From: Collinsella sp.
GTDB lineage: Bacteria; Actinomycetota; Coriobacteriia; Coriobacteriales; Coriobacteriaceae
Reading direction: 5' to 3'
NCBI GenBank assembly: GCA_018382125.1
Contig: JAGZQO010000006.1
Coordinates: forward strand, 1 to 64,000
DNA length: 64,000 nt
This document shows positions 33,409-41,853 of this stretch, piece after piece (position 1 is the first letter of the stretch; each line of letters starts with the position of its first letter). Both the position numbers and the translations under genes were made by a program. The notes under the pieces are model-generated. The model saw only the letters and a program-made list of their open reading frames with translations, did not search any database and had not been told where the DNA came from.

Positions 33409-34470
33409 ATGGAGAGGATACTCGGCGTTAATCTCTCTGGCTGGTTTATTCCCGAGCCTTGGGTGACCCCGTCGCTGTACGCGGCGACCGGTGCATCCAA
33501 CGCGGCCGAGCTACAGGAGGCCATGGGTACCGCCGCCTATAACGAGCGCATGCGCCGCCATTACGAGACGTTTGTGAGCGAGGACGATTTTCGCCGCATG
33601 GCGCAGATCGGTCTCAATGCCGTGCGTCTGCCGGTGCCCTGGTATGCCTTTGGCTCACAGGAGTCCGATGCCTCCTACATATCGGTTGTCGATTACATCG
33701 ACCGCGCGATTGAGTGGGCTGCCAAGTACGACATCCGCGTGCTGCTCGATCTGGCAACTGTGCCCGGTGGCCAGGGCGATTCCAACGATTCACCCACCAC
33801 GCCGGAGGCTGTCGCCGAGTGGCATTCGTCCACCAACGGCCGTCATGTCGCACTCGACGTGCTCGAGCGCTTGGCCGATCGCTATGGCGAGGCCGAGAGC
33901 CTGCTGGGCATTGAGCTGCTGGACACGCCGCAGATGAGCGTTCGCAAGAGCCTCTTCACCATGACGGATGGCATTCCTGCTCACTACCTGCGCAATTTCT
34001 ATCGCGATGCCTACGAGCTCGTCCGTTCGTATATGCCCGAGGATAAAATCGTCGTCTTCTCGTCGTCGGGGCATCCCAGCGAGTGGAAGCATTTTATGCG
34101 CGGCGCCAAGTACAAGAACGTCTACATGGACCTTCACCTGTACCATTACCGCGACGAGTATGCGCTCGACATCACGAGCCCCCGCGGGCTGACGACGGCG
34201 ATTTCGCGTAACAAGCGCGAGCTTAAAGAAGCGATTTCGACAGGGTTCCCCGTGCTGGTGGGCGAATGGTCGGGTGCGGCGATCTTTGCCAACTCGTCGG
34301 TTACGCCCGAGGGCCGCAATGCCTACGAGCGCGTGTTTATCGCCAACCAGCTGGCTTCGTTTGCGCCGGCTGCCGGTTGGTTCTTCCAAACGTGGAAGAC
34401 CGAGAAGCGCATTGCAGCATGGGACGCCCGCGCGGCGCTCGGTACGCTCGAGCGCGGCATGATTGAATAG
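33409..34470 (+). CDS. GH5-like glycoside hydrolase homolog lacking the usual acid/base Glu
   Basis: A 353-residue protein. It begins GVNLSGWFIPEPWVTPSLY, typical of GH5 exo-beta-1,3-glucanase-like enzymes, and no signal peptide is visible. IGLNAVRLPVPWYAFG, the substrate-side LHLYHYRDEY and the nucleophile site VLVGEWSGAA (Glu286) are present. The motif that should read Asn-Glu-Pro is Asp172-Thr173-Pro174 (ELLDTP), so the acid/base Glu is missing. It may bind rather than cut, or use another proton donor. The ATG at 33409 follows GAAGGGGGCA. rsmI starts 6 bases after its stop. Confidence 0.82.
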   Translation: MERILGVNLSGWFIPEPWVTPSLYAATGASNAAELQEAMGTAAYNERMRRHYETFVSEDDFRRMAQIGLNAVRLPVPWYAFGSQESDASYISVVDYIDRAIEWAAKYDIRVLLDLATVPGGQGDSNDSPTTPEAVAEWHSSTNGRHVALDVLERLADRYGEAESLLGIELLDTPQMSVRKSLFTMTDGIPAHYLRNFYRDAYELVRSYMPEDKIVVFSSSGHPSEWKHFMRGAKYKNVYMDLHLYHYRDEYALDITSPRGLTTAISRNKRELKEAISTGFPVLVGEWSGAAIFANSSVTPEGRNAYERVFIANQLASFAPAAGWFFQTWKTEKRIAAWDARAALGTLERGMIE

Positions 34471-34476
34471 GTTGAT

Positions 34477-35355
34477 ATGACGCAAAACAGCGCCCATACG
34501 GGCAAACTCTATGTGGTCGGCACGCCCATCGGCAACCTGGGCGACCTGTCCCCGCGCGTTGGCGAGGCGTTTGCCGCCGCCGATGCCATCTGCTGCGAGG
34601 ACACGCGCGTGACGTCAAAGCTGCTGATGCACCTGGGCATTTCCAAGCCGCTTGTCCGTTGCGACGAGAATGTGATCGCCAGCCGCGCCACCGGCCTGGT
34701 CGACCGTCTGCTGGCGGGGGAGACCCTCGCCTTTGCCTCGGACGCCGGCATGCCGAGCGTGTCCGATCCCGGCCAGGCGCTGGTCGAGGCGGCGCGTGAG
34801 GCCGATTTGCCCGTCGAAGTTATTCCCGGGCCCTCTGCTTGCGTCACGGCGCTTGTTTCGTCCGGCATTCCCTGCGAGCATTTTTTCTTCGAGGGCTTTT
34901 TGGGCCGAAAGCACGGCGACCGTGTGCGCCGTTTGCAGCGCCTTGCCGTGGTGCCCGGCGCACTCATCTTCTACGAGTCTCCACATCGCATCGTGGCGAC
35001 GCTCGAGGCCGTGGCGGAGGTCTTTCCCCAGCGTGAGGTTGCCGTCTGCCGCGAACTCACCAAGCTGCACGAGGAGGTCTTGCGCGGGCCCGCTGACCAG
35101 CTTGCCGAGGAGGTGCGTGCTCGCGGCGAGGTAAAGGGCGAGATTGCGCTGGTCATCGCGCCGCCGAGCGAGGATGAGGAGGCCGGCATCGCGCCGGTTG
35201 GCGCTGCGGTAGCGGATCCCGACGAGGCCCTGCGCGAGGATATCTGCACCGCGCTCGAGGAGGGGGAGCCCGCCTCTGCGGTGGCCAAGCGCCTGTCTCA
35301 GAAGTATTCGCGCCGCAAGCGCGATGTCTATGCCATGGTGCTCGATATGCAATAG
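34477..35355 (+). CDS. rsmI: 16S rRNA (cytidine1402-2'-O)-methyltransferase
   Basis: A 292-residue SAM-dependent methyltransferase of the tetrapyrrole-methylase fold. Diagnostic motifs are LYVVGTPIGNLGDLSPR, ICCEDTRVTSKLL, FASDAGMPSVSDPG, VIPGPSACVTALVSSG and FYESPHRI. The C-terminal region has LTKLHEEVLRG and a basic winged segment (AKRLSQKYSRRKRDVY). It follows the GH5-like gene closely, so the two may be co-transcribed. The ribosome site is weak. Confidence 0.95.
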   Translation: MTQNSAHTGKLYVVGTPIGNLGDLSPRVGEAFAAADAICCEDTRVTSKLLMHLGISKPLVRCDENVIASRATGLVDRLLAGETLAFASDAGMPSVSDPGQALVEAAREADLPVEVIPGPSACVTALVSSGIPCEHFFFEGFLGRKHGDRVRRLQRLAVVPGALIFYESPHRIVATLEAVAEVFPQREVAVCRELTKLHEEVLRGPADQLAEEVRARGEVKGEIALVIAPPSEDEEAGIAPVGAAVADPDEALREDICTALEEGEPASAVAKRLSQKYSRRKRDVYAMVLDMQ

Positions 35356-35424
35356 ATGGAGGATATCCAGCCCTTGCGCTAGAATCATCCCCTGTATGCA
35401 ACGTTTTTCTGGAGGACAAACCCC

Positions 35425-37026
35425 ATGGATCAAAGCAAGCCTTCGTTCTTTATCACGACGCCCATCTACTACGTCAACGCCGATCCGCACCTGGGCACGG
35501 CTTATTCCACCATCATCGCCGACGTTCAGGCTCGCTATCGCCGCTCCGCCGGCTATAACGTCAAGTTCCTGACCGGCATGGACGAGCACGGCGAGAAGGT
35601 CGCCGAGGCCGCAGCCAAGCACAACATGACGCCGCAGGAGTGGACCGACAGCCAGGCTCCGCACTTCAAGGAGCTTTGGAGCAAGCTCGAGATCTCCAAC
35701 GACGACTTCATCCGCACCACCGAGCCGCGCCAGCATCATGCCGTGCAGTACCTGTGGGAGCGCATGAAGGAGTCCGGCTACCTGTATAAGGGCAGCTACG
35801 ACGGTTGGTATTGCGTGCCTGACGAGACCTACTTTACCGATACGCAGGTCCAGAAGGGCGACGAGGAGTACGGCAGCGTCGGCCAGCACCTGTGCCCCGA
35901 CTGCCACCGTCCGCTTGAGCGCGTGCAGGAGGAGTCCTACTTCTTTAAGCTTTCCGCCTTCCAGGACAAGCTGCTTAAGCTCTATGACGAGCATCCCGAC
36001 TTTGTCGAGCCTGCGTTCCGCATGAACGAGGTTCGCAGCTTTGTCGAGGGCGGCCTCAACGACCTTTCCGTGAGCCGTACGAGCTTTGACTGGGGCATTC
36101 AGGTCCCGTTTGACGAGGGTCACGTGACCTACGTGTGGTTCGATGCGTTGCTCAACTATATGACGGCCGTCGGTTACGGTGTCGACACCGACGAGGCGCG
36201 TGCCGAGCTGGCCTATCGCTGGCCCGCGCAGTTCCACATCGTGGGTAAGGACATCATCCGCTTCCACTGCGTCATTTGGCCCGCCATGCTCATGGCCATC
36301 GGCGAGGCCCTGCCCGAGCACGTCTTTGCCCACGGCTTCCTGACCGTGCGCAATGCCGAGACCGGCAAGGCCGAGAAGATGTCCAAGAGCCGCGGCAACG
36401 CCATCGCTCCGCAGGACGTTATCGACATGCTGGGCGTCGAGGGCTATCGCTACTACTTTATGACCGACGTGGTCCCCGGCACCGACGGTGCCATCAGCTT
36501 CGACCGCATGGAGCAGGTCTACAACGCCGACCTGGCCAACAGCTGGGGCAATCTGATTTCGCGTTCGCTCAACATGAGCGCAAAGTACTTTGACGGCTGC
36601 GCCCCGGCTAAACCGGCGTCTGCCGACGCGTTTGACAACCCGCTGGCAAAGATCGCCGATGGCCTGGTCGAGCGCTACATGGCCAAGATGGACGTGCTCG
36701 ATTACGGCGGAGCCAAGGATGAGGTCATGGAACTCATCCACGCCGCCAACCACTACATCGAGGACTCCGAGCCCTGGGCGCTTGCCAAGGACGAGGCCAA
36801 GGCTGACGAGCTGGCATTTGTGATCTACAACCTGCTCGAGGCCATCCGCATCGCCGCCCACCTGCTGATGCCGCTCATGCCCCAGACTTCTGTCGAGGCC
36901 CTGCGCCGCCTGTCCTGTGAGGGCGAGGCCGCGAGCGACGACCTCAAGGGCATTTGTACTTGGGGCCTGCTTGCCGGCGGTCAGCCCGTCGAGAAGGGCG
37001 ATCCGCTGTTCCCGCGTCTGGCGTAG
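35425..37026 (+). CDS. metG: Methionyl-tRNA synthetase
   Basis: A 533-residue class I synthetase. The HIGH-type motif is PHLGTAYST, KMSKS is present as EKMSKSRGN (about 319), and the knuckle has CVPDETYF with CPDCHRPLE. FFITTPIYYVNADPHLG is the classic N-terminus. The anticodon-binding helical domain completes the C-terminus, without a C-terminal dimerisation (Arc1p-like) domain. TCTGGAGGA precedes the ATG. Confidence 0.96.
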   Translation: MDQSKPSFFITTPIYYVNADPHLGTAYSTIIADVQARYRRSAGYNVKFLTGMDEHGEKVAEAAAKHNMTPQEWTDSQAPHFKELWSKLEISNDDFIRTTEPRQHHAVQYLWERMKESGYLYKGSYDGWYCVPDETYFTDTQVQKGDEEYGSVGQHLCPDCHRPLERVQEESYFFKLSAFQDKLLKLYDEHPDFVEPAFRMNEVRSFVEGGLNDLSVSRTSFDWGIQVPFDEGHVTYVWFDALLNYMTAVGYGVDTDEARAELAYRWPAQFHIVGKDIIRFHCVIWPAMLMAIGEALPEHVFAHGFLTVRNAETGKAEKMSKSRGNAIAPQDVIDMLGVEGYRYYFMTDVVPGTDGAISFDRMEQVYNADLANSWGNLISRSLNMSAKYFDGCAPAKPASADAFDNPLAKIADGLVERYMAKMDVLDYGGAKDEVMELIHAANHYIEDSEPWALAKDEAKADELAFVIYNLLEAIRIAAHLLMPLMPQTSVEALRRLSCEGEAASDDLKGICTWGLLAGGQPVEKGDPLFPRLA

Positions 37027-37136
37027 AGACCGCGCGAGCGCCATATCGGCAATTTGCTGTTTAGCTGTAAGGGCATGGCCGCCACGGTCCATGCCCTTTT
37101 GTTTCAAGACGCCGCTATCATGCTAAGGAGGCAACT

Positions 37137-37997
37137 ATGACAACTTCGCCTTTGGCAAACCCCACGGCCACCAGGGAGCTGCTGGAGGAGTTTGGCCTTG
37201 CGACCAAGCATCGCCTGGGCCAGAACTTTCTAATCGACAATCATGTGATCGAACGTATCTGCGAGCTTGCCGAGCTTGCAGGTGACGAGCGCGTACTCGA
37301 GGTGGGTCCAGGTTGCGGTACGTTGACACTTGCGTTGCTGCAGGAAGCGGCGTGCGTTACGTCCATTGAGGCCGATCCCGAGCTTGAGCCGGTGCTCGAT
37401 GCCCACGCCGCCGACTATGCCAACTTCCGCTTTATCATGGGCGACGCGCTCAAGGTGACGCCGGAGCAGATTGAGCAGGCTGCGGGCGGTGAGCCGACGG
37501 TATTTGTCGCGAACTTGCCCTATAACGTGGCGGCGACGATCATTTTGCAATTTTTCCAGACGATGCCGGCGCTAAAGCGCGCCGTCGTCATGGTGCAAAA
37601 GGAGGTTGCCGATCGCATTGCCGCAGTGCCGGGCAACAAGACCTATGGCGGCTATACGGCAAAGCTTGGCCTGTATGCGCAGGTAACGGGTCGCTTTGAG
37701 GTGCCGCCGCGTTGCTTTATGCCGGCGCCACACGTGGACTCGGCCGTCGTGCGTATCGACCGTGTTGACGGTGTGGTGCCCGAAGGACTCGATCGCGAAT
37801 TTGTGGCCCGCGTGATTGACGCTGCATTTGCTCAGCGTCGCAAGACCATCCGCAATTCCATGAGCGCCAACGGCTTTGCCAAGGACGTGCTCGATGCCGC
37901 CTTTGAGGCTTGCGGTATCGCACCCACCGCGCGCGCCGAGACGCTCGGCGTCGCCGACTTTGTGTGCCTGGCTCGGGAGCTTTCCCATGACGCTTAA
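37137..37997 (+). CDS. rsmA: 16S rRNA dimethyladenosine transferase
   Basis: A 286-residue enzyme that dimethylates A1518 and A1519 of 16S rRNA. Motifs are KHRLGQNFLIDNHVIERI, VLEVGPGCGTLTLALL, SAM-binding Asp in IMGDALKV, catalytic NLPYNVAATII, and FAQRRKTIRNSM. AAGGAGG sits 8 bases before the ATG. The end overlaps tatD by 11 bases, so the two are coupled. Confidence 0.96.
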   Translation: MTTSPLANPTATRELLEEFGLATKHRLGQNFLIDNHVIERICELAELAGDERVLEVGPGCGTLTLALLQEAACVTSIEADPELEPVLDAHAADYANFRFIMGDALKVTPEQIEQAAGGEPTVFVANLPYNVAATIILQFFQTMPALKRAVVMVQKEVADRIAAVPGNKTYGGYTAKLGLYAQVTGRFEVPPRCFMPAPHVDSAVVRIDRVDGVVPEGLDREFVARVIDAAFAQRRKTIRNSMSANGFAKDVLDAAFEACGIAPTARAETLGVADFVCLARELSHDA

Positions 37998-38904
37998 TGC
38001 CGAACGCGTGACGTTTACCAAGAAAAAGAAGACGGTTGCTTGTCCCGTGCCCTTGGCACCGCTTGCCGACACACATGCGCATCTGCTTTCGTTCTGGGGC
38101 AAGGATGTGCCCGAGACACTCGTGCGTGCCAAGGCGGCAGGCATCGACCTGTTGGTGACGGTCTTCGACCCCATCGCCGACAAGCGCAGCGTGACGGACT
38201 ATAGCGACTGGCTCGTGCGCGAAATTCTGCCGATGCAGGATATCCCGCAGATCAAGTATCTTGCCGGCGTGCATCCGTATGGCGCGCCGGACTATACCGA
38301 CGACATTCACGCGCAGGTTGTTGCTGCGCTTGATGACCCTTTGTGCGCCGGTATTGGCGAAATCGGTCTGGACTACCACATGGACTATGACGACGATATC
38401 GCGCCGGCACCCCATAACGTGCAGATTGACTGCATGGCGCGCCAGCTCGAGCTTGCCGTGCGTCGTAACGTGCCGGTGGAGCTGCATCTGCGTCACGAGG
38501 ACATGGACCAGGAGCGTACCTCGCACGTGGACGCCTTCAACGTGCTTCGTGGGCTGGGCGTGCCCCAGGCCGGTTGTGTGCTGCACTGTTTTGGCGAGGA
38601 CCGCGCCACGATGGAGCGCTTTGTGGAGCTGGGCTGCTATATCGCCTATGGTGGTGCGGCCACCTTTAAGCGCAACGACGACGTGCGCGAGGCATTTGCG
38701 GCAACCCCACTCGATCGAATTTTGTTCGAGACGGATTGCCCGTATATGGCTCCGGAGCCCATCCGCGGTCTTGAATGCGAGCCCGCAATGATCTCCATTA
38801 CGGCAAACGCGCTGGTTAACGACCGTATCGATCGCACTGGTGAGGACGCCGAAACAATCGCGCGTGCCGCTTGGGAAAATGCCTGCAAACTTTTTCAAAA
38901 ATAG
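37987..38904 (+). CDS. tatD: TatD-family metal-dependent hydrolase
   Basis: A 305-residue Mg/Zn-dependent DNase-like enzyme. Metal ligands appear in LADTHAHLL, the Glu in GIGEIGLDYH, HLRHED, VLHCFGEDRA and the final Asp in LFETDCPYMAPEPIRG. An N-terminal extension of about 25 residues (TKKKKTVACPVP) precedes the barrel. The ATG at 37987 lies inside the end of rsmA. Role in DNA repair or RNA turnover is known for the family, not shown here. Confidence 0.9.
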   Translation: MTLNAERVTFTKKKKTVACPVPLAPLADTHAHLLSFWGKDVPETLVRAKAAGIDLLVTVFDPIADKRSVTDYSDWLVREILPMQDIPQIKYLAGVHPYGAPDYTDDIHAQVVAALDDPLCAGIGEIGLDYHMDYDDDIAPAPHNVQIDCMARQLELAVRRNVPVELHLRHEDMDQERTSHVDAFNVLRGLGVPQAGCVLHCFGEDRATMERFVELGCYIAYGGAATFKRNDDVREAFAATPLDRILFETDCPYMAPEPIRGLECEPAMISITANALVNDRIDRTGEDAETIARAAWENACKLFQK

Positions 38905-38907
38905 TTC

Positions 38908-38936
38908 TTGCGTTCGCGGTGGCGCTCCGTTATTCT
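38908..38936 (+). promoter_or_regulatory. tRNA-Leu promoter
   Basis: TTGCGT (38908-38913), 17 bases, TATTCT (38931-38936). Confidence 0.7.
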
Positions 38937-38947
38937 AATTCCTGCAC

Positions 38948-39034
38948 GCGGGCGTGGCGGAATTGGCAGACGCGTACGGTTCAGGTCCGTATGGGGGCAA
39001 CCCCATGAAGGTTCAAGTCCTTTCGCCCGCACCA
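38948..39034 (+). tRNA. tRNA-Leu (CAG)
   Basis: Acceptor GCGGGCG/CGCCCGC, anticodon stem TACGG/CCGTA with loop TTCAGGT (CAG), a long variable arm, T-loop TTCAAGT and encoded CCA. No tail duplication follows it. Confidence 0.96.
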
Positions 39035-39045
39035 TTAAATGAAAG

Positions 39046-39070
39046 AGCTCCCAGCAATGGGAGCTTTTTT
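39046..39070 (+). terminator. tRNA-Leu terminator
   Basis: AGCTCCCA-GCAA-TGGGAGCT stem followed by a run of T. Confidence 0.92.
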
Positions 39071-39151
39071 GTTATGGGCCTCTTGTTGATGTCACGTTGC
39101 TGCTTCGTGCGGGTATCCTAGTGCCAACGTGTGCCTATCAGAGGAGAGACC

Positions 39152-40090
39152 ATGCTGTTGTCCGGTATCATCGCCGCCCTTACCAGCCTTTTGATTCCCA
39201 TCATCATCCTGTTGCTGCTGCTTCCTAACGCCTGCTATGTCGTTGAACAACAGCATGCCGTGATCATCGAGCGTCTGGGCAAGTTTAACCGCATCGTCAA
39301 CGCGGGCTTCCACATGAAGGTGCCCGTGATCGACCGCAAGGCCGCCACGGTGAGTCTGCGCACCATGAAAAACGGTTTTGGCATCGACGTTAAGACCCAG
39401 GACAACGTGACCATCGGCCTTGAGGTCTCTGCTCAGTACCACGTGAGCTATGACATGGGCGCCGGCCCGGCAGATTCGGGTATCTACAAGAGCTACTACA
39501 TGCTGCAGGAGCCCGTCGACCAGATGCGTGACTTCATCACCGACGCCCTGCGCTCTTCGATCCCCGTCTACACACTCGATGAGGTCTTTGCCAAGAAGGA
39601 TGACATCGCCAAGGATGTCAACGCTACCGTTTCCGAGCAGATGGCCGCCTACGGCTTCACCCTCGTGTCGACGCTCATCACCAAAATCGCACTGCCGACC
39701 GAGGTTGAGAACTCCATGAACGACATCAACGCTGCCCAGCGCAAGCGCGCTGCGGCACAGGAGCTCGCTGAGGCCGACCGCATCAAGCGCGTCACCGAGG
39801 CGACCGCCGAGGCCGAGGCAATGGAAAAGGCGGGCGAGGGCATCGCCAACCAGCGCAAGGCCATCGCGCTGGGTATCAAAGATTCGCTCGAGATCATCCA
39901 AGAGACGGGTGTCGGCAATGACGAGGCCAACCAACTGTTCATGTTTACGCAGTGGTCCGAGATGATGACGGAGTTCGCTCGCACGGGTAAAACCTCGACG
40001 GTCGTGCTGCCGAGCGACTTTTCGCAGTCGGCCTCGATGTTCGAGCAGATGCTGACCGCCAGCAAAGTTCAAAACGATTCGAAGGAGTAG
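39152..40090 (+). CDS. SPFH/Band 7 (stomatin-like) membrane protein
   Basis: A 312-residue protein. One N-terminal TM helix (SLLIPIIILLLLLPN) leads to a Band 7 domain with VVEQQHAVIIERLGKF, NAGFHMKVPVID and a QDNVTIGLEVSAQYHV segment. A long Ala/Glu-rich coiled coil (AAAQELAEADRIKRVTEATAEAEAMEKAGEGIANQRKAI in shorter blocks) follows. Such proteins scaffold membrane microdomains or modulate proteases. No NfeD partner lies nearby. GAGGAGAG is 5 bases before the ATG. rlmH starts 6 bases after its stop. Confidence 0.9.
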   Translation: MLLSGIIAALTSLLIPIIILLLLLPNACYVVEQQHAVIIERLGKFNRIVNAGFHMKVPVIDRKAATVSLRTMKNGFGIDVKTQDNVTIGLEVSAQYHVSYDMGAGPADSGIYKSYYMLQEPVDQMRDFITDALRSSIPVYTLDEVFAKKDDIAKDVNATVSEQMAAYGFTLVSTLITKIALPTEVENSMNDINAAQRKRAAAQELAEADRIKRVTEATAEAEAMEKAGEGIANQRKAIALGIKDSLEIIQETGVGNDEANQLFMFTQWSEMMTEFARTGKTSTVVLPSDFSQSASMFEQMLTASKVQNDSKE

Positions 40091-40096
40091 ACGCGC

Positions 40097-40567
40097 GTGA
40101 AATACACCGTCGTTTGCGTCGGTAAGCTCAAGGAGCGCTTTTGGAAGGACGCGTGCGCTGAGTACACCAAGCGCCTAGGTGCCTATGCCAAGGTTGATAT
40201 CCGCGAGGTGGCCGATATCGACCCGGCTAAGGCGGGCGGCGTGGATGCTGCGCGTGACAAGGAGGGGGCGGCGATTCTTGCTGCCTTGCCGTCTCGAGCG
40301 CATGCGATCTTGCTGGCCATTGAGGGCAAGGAGCGTTCGAGTGAGGAGCTCTCGGCGAGGCTCGACGATCTTATGCTGCGAGGCAGTAGCGACATTGCCT
40401 TTGTAATCGGCGGTTCGGACGGCGTGAGTGATGAGGTGCGCGCCCGCGCCGACGAGATGCTCAGCTTTGGACGCATTACCTTGCCGCATAACCTGGCGCG
40501 TGTGGTGCTGCTAGAGCAGATTTACCGTGCCTGCAAGATCAGTCGTGGCGAGCCGTATCACAAATAG
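40097..40567 (+). CDS. rlmH: 23S rRNA (pseudouridine1915-N3)-methyltransferase
   Basis: A 156-residue SPOUT methyltransferase. The N-terminus KYTVVCVGKLKERFWKDAC, the region LLAIEGKERSSEELS, FVIGGSDGVSDEV and the knot ending ITLPHNLARVVLLEQIYRACKISRGEPYHK are all diagnostic. GTG start after AAGGAG. Probably co-transcribed with the SPFH gene. Confidence 0.96.
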   Translation: MKYTVVCVGKLKERFWKDACAEYTKRLGAYAKVDIREVADIDPAKAGGVDAARDKEGAAILAALPSRAHAILLAIEGKERSSEELSARLDDLMLRGSSDIAFVIGGSDGVSDEVRARADEMLSFGRITLPHNLARVVLLEQIYRACKISRGEPYHK

Positions 40568-40640
40568 GTCGGCAATACGAAACAATGGCGTGGGACAATA
40601 CCTTTCGTTTTGAGGAATGTGTCTGAAAGGACTATGAGAT

Positions 40641-41411
40641 ATGAAGATTGGATTTGTCGGTTTTGGCAATATGGCGAGCGCTATGGCCGATGGCTGGATC
40701 GCTGCCGGTGTAGCTGCGAGCGACATGTGCGCCTGCGCGGGTCGCTACGACGCACTGGTTGAGCGCTGCGAGGCGCGCGGCATGGCCGCTTGCCACGATG
40801 CCGCCGAGGTTGTCTCCGCATCCGATATCGTGGTCGCTGCGGTCAAGCCGTACATGATCGAGAAGGTATTCGCCCCGCTCAAGGATGCTCTTGCCAAAAA
40901 GGTCGTTCTGTCGGTTGCCTGGACCTGGGACAGTGCCAAGTGGGAGCAGGTCCTGCCGGGCGTCGCGCATATCTCGACGGTGCCCAACACACCGGTTTCG
41001 GTGGGCGAGGGCGTCATAGCTTGCGAGAAGGCTTCCACGCTTAGTGATGAACAGAGCGCAGTGGTGCTTGATCTGCTTGGCAAGCTCGGTGCGGTGGTTG
41101 AGCTCGATACGAGCCTGCTGTTTGTGGGCGGCACGGTGGGTGGTTGCGCTCCGGCATTCGTCGCCATGGCGATCGAGGCCCTGAGCGATGCGGCGGTCAA
41201 GCACGGTATCCCGCGCGCCGATGCCTATCGCATTGTGAGCCAGATGGTGCTGGGTACGGCAAAGCTGCAGCTCGCAACCGGTCAGCATCCCGCAGCGATG
41301 AAGGATGCCGTGTGCTCGCCCGGCGGTGCCACCATCAAGGGCGTCGTCGCGCTCGAGGACGCCGGCATGCGCAGCGCCCTGGTCAAGGCAATCGACGCAA
41401 CCCTCCAGTAA
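40641..41411 (+). CDS. proC: Pyrroline-5-carboxylate reductase
   Basis: A 256-residue NAD(P)H-dependent enzyme of proline synthesis. Rossmann motif KIGFVGFGNMASAMADGW is at the N-terminus. SDIVVAAVKPYMIEKV, HISTVPNTPVSVGEGV and the C-terminal domain motif DAVCSPGGATIKGVVALED complete the family pattern. The usual N-terminal VAGTPA-type variations are mild. The gene ends just before a large inverted repeat. Confidence 0.92.
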   Translation: MKIGFVGFGNMASAMADGWIAAGVAASDMCACAGRYDALVERCEARGMAACHDAAEVVSASDIVVAAVKPYMIEKVFAPLKDALAKKVVLSVAWTWDSAKWEQVLPGVAHISTVPNTPVSVGEGVIACEKASTLSDEQSAVVLDLLGKLGAVVELDTSLLFVGGTVGGCAPAFVAMAIEALSDAAVKHGIPRADAYRIVSQMVLGTAKLQLATGQHPAAMKDAVCSPGGATIKGVVALEDAGMRSALVKAIDATLQ

Positions 41412-41570
41412 AACCTGCTATTTAGGGACAGGTTTATTTTGGCAGGTTTTTCCTGCTGTTTTGTCCTTTTAGCGAAAAGCGCCCCGCAACTGGTTCAATT
41501 CCAGTTGCGGGGCGCTTGCGTTTGCCCAGATAAAACCGACCAAAATAAACCTGTCCCTAAATGGCAGGTT
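41412..41570. repeat. 31-bp inverted repeat flanking a strong hairpin
   Basis: The segment 41412-41442 is complementary to 41540-41570 with a single mismatch (core ATTTAGGGACAGGTTTATTT). Between them lies a perfect 17-bp stem AAGCGCCCCGCAACTGG/CCAGTTGCGGGGCGCTT with loop TTCAATT (41477-41517). It may end both proC and the small minus-strand gene. Its GGGACAGGTTTATTT motif resembles palindromes seen with REP-associated Y1 transposases, but none is nearby. Confidence 0.8.
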
Positions 41571-41742
41571 AGTCCCAGAAGCTGTCTTCCTCATCCTCGG
41601 ACTTGGGGCCGCGGTCGACATACATCTTATGGGTGCGCTTCTCCATTACAAAGGCAAGAATCGCAAACAGCAGGATGCCGCCGGCGAAAAGGATGGCAAA
41701 ACCGGTGCGGGTGCCAAACAAAAAGGAAAAAACTGCGTCCAT
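41569..41742 (-). CDS. Small single-pass membrane protein (57 aa)
   Basis: The minus strand encodes MDAVFSFLFGTRTG, then a TM helix FAILFAGGILLFAILAFVM, a basic stretch EKRTHKMYVDRG and an acidic tail ending DEEDSFWD. AGAAGG precedes the ATG, and codon use is like neighbouring genes. I do not recognise a family. The stop codon overlaps the outer end of the inverted repeat, which may form its terminator. Divergent from serS. Confidence 0.7.
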   Translation of the reverse strand: MDAVFSFLFGTRTGFAILFAGGILLFAILAFVMEKRTHKMYVDRGPKSEDEEDSFWD

Positions 41743-41766
41743 TGGGTGCCTTCTTGCGTAGTTGAG

Positions 41767-41796
41767 TTGGGTCGTAAACGCTCATAAGTATATACT
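41767..41796 (+). promoter_or_regulatory. Putative serS promoter
   Basis: TTGGGT (41767-41772), 18 bases, TATACT (41791-41796), 58 bases before the serS ATG. Confidence 0.5.
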
Positions 41797-41853
41797 TGCC
41801 CATACCTGTACAAGGTTGCAACCTAAATGGAATGTATATCGCCGGAGGATCTA

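Noticed and set aside
33018..33431. Two overlapping open frames of 126-137 codons
   Set aside because: They lie across the 62-bp array, and their translations simply repeat with it.
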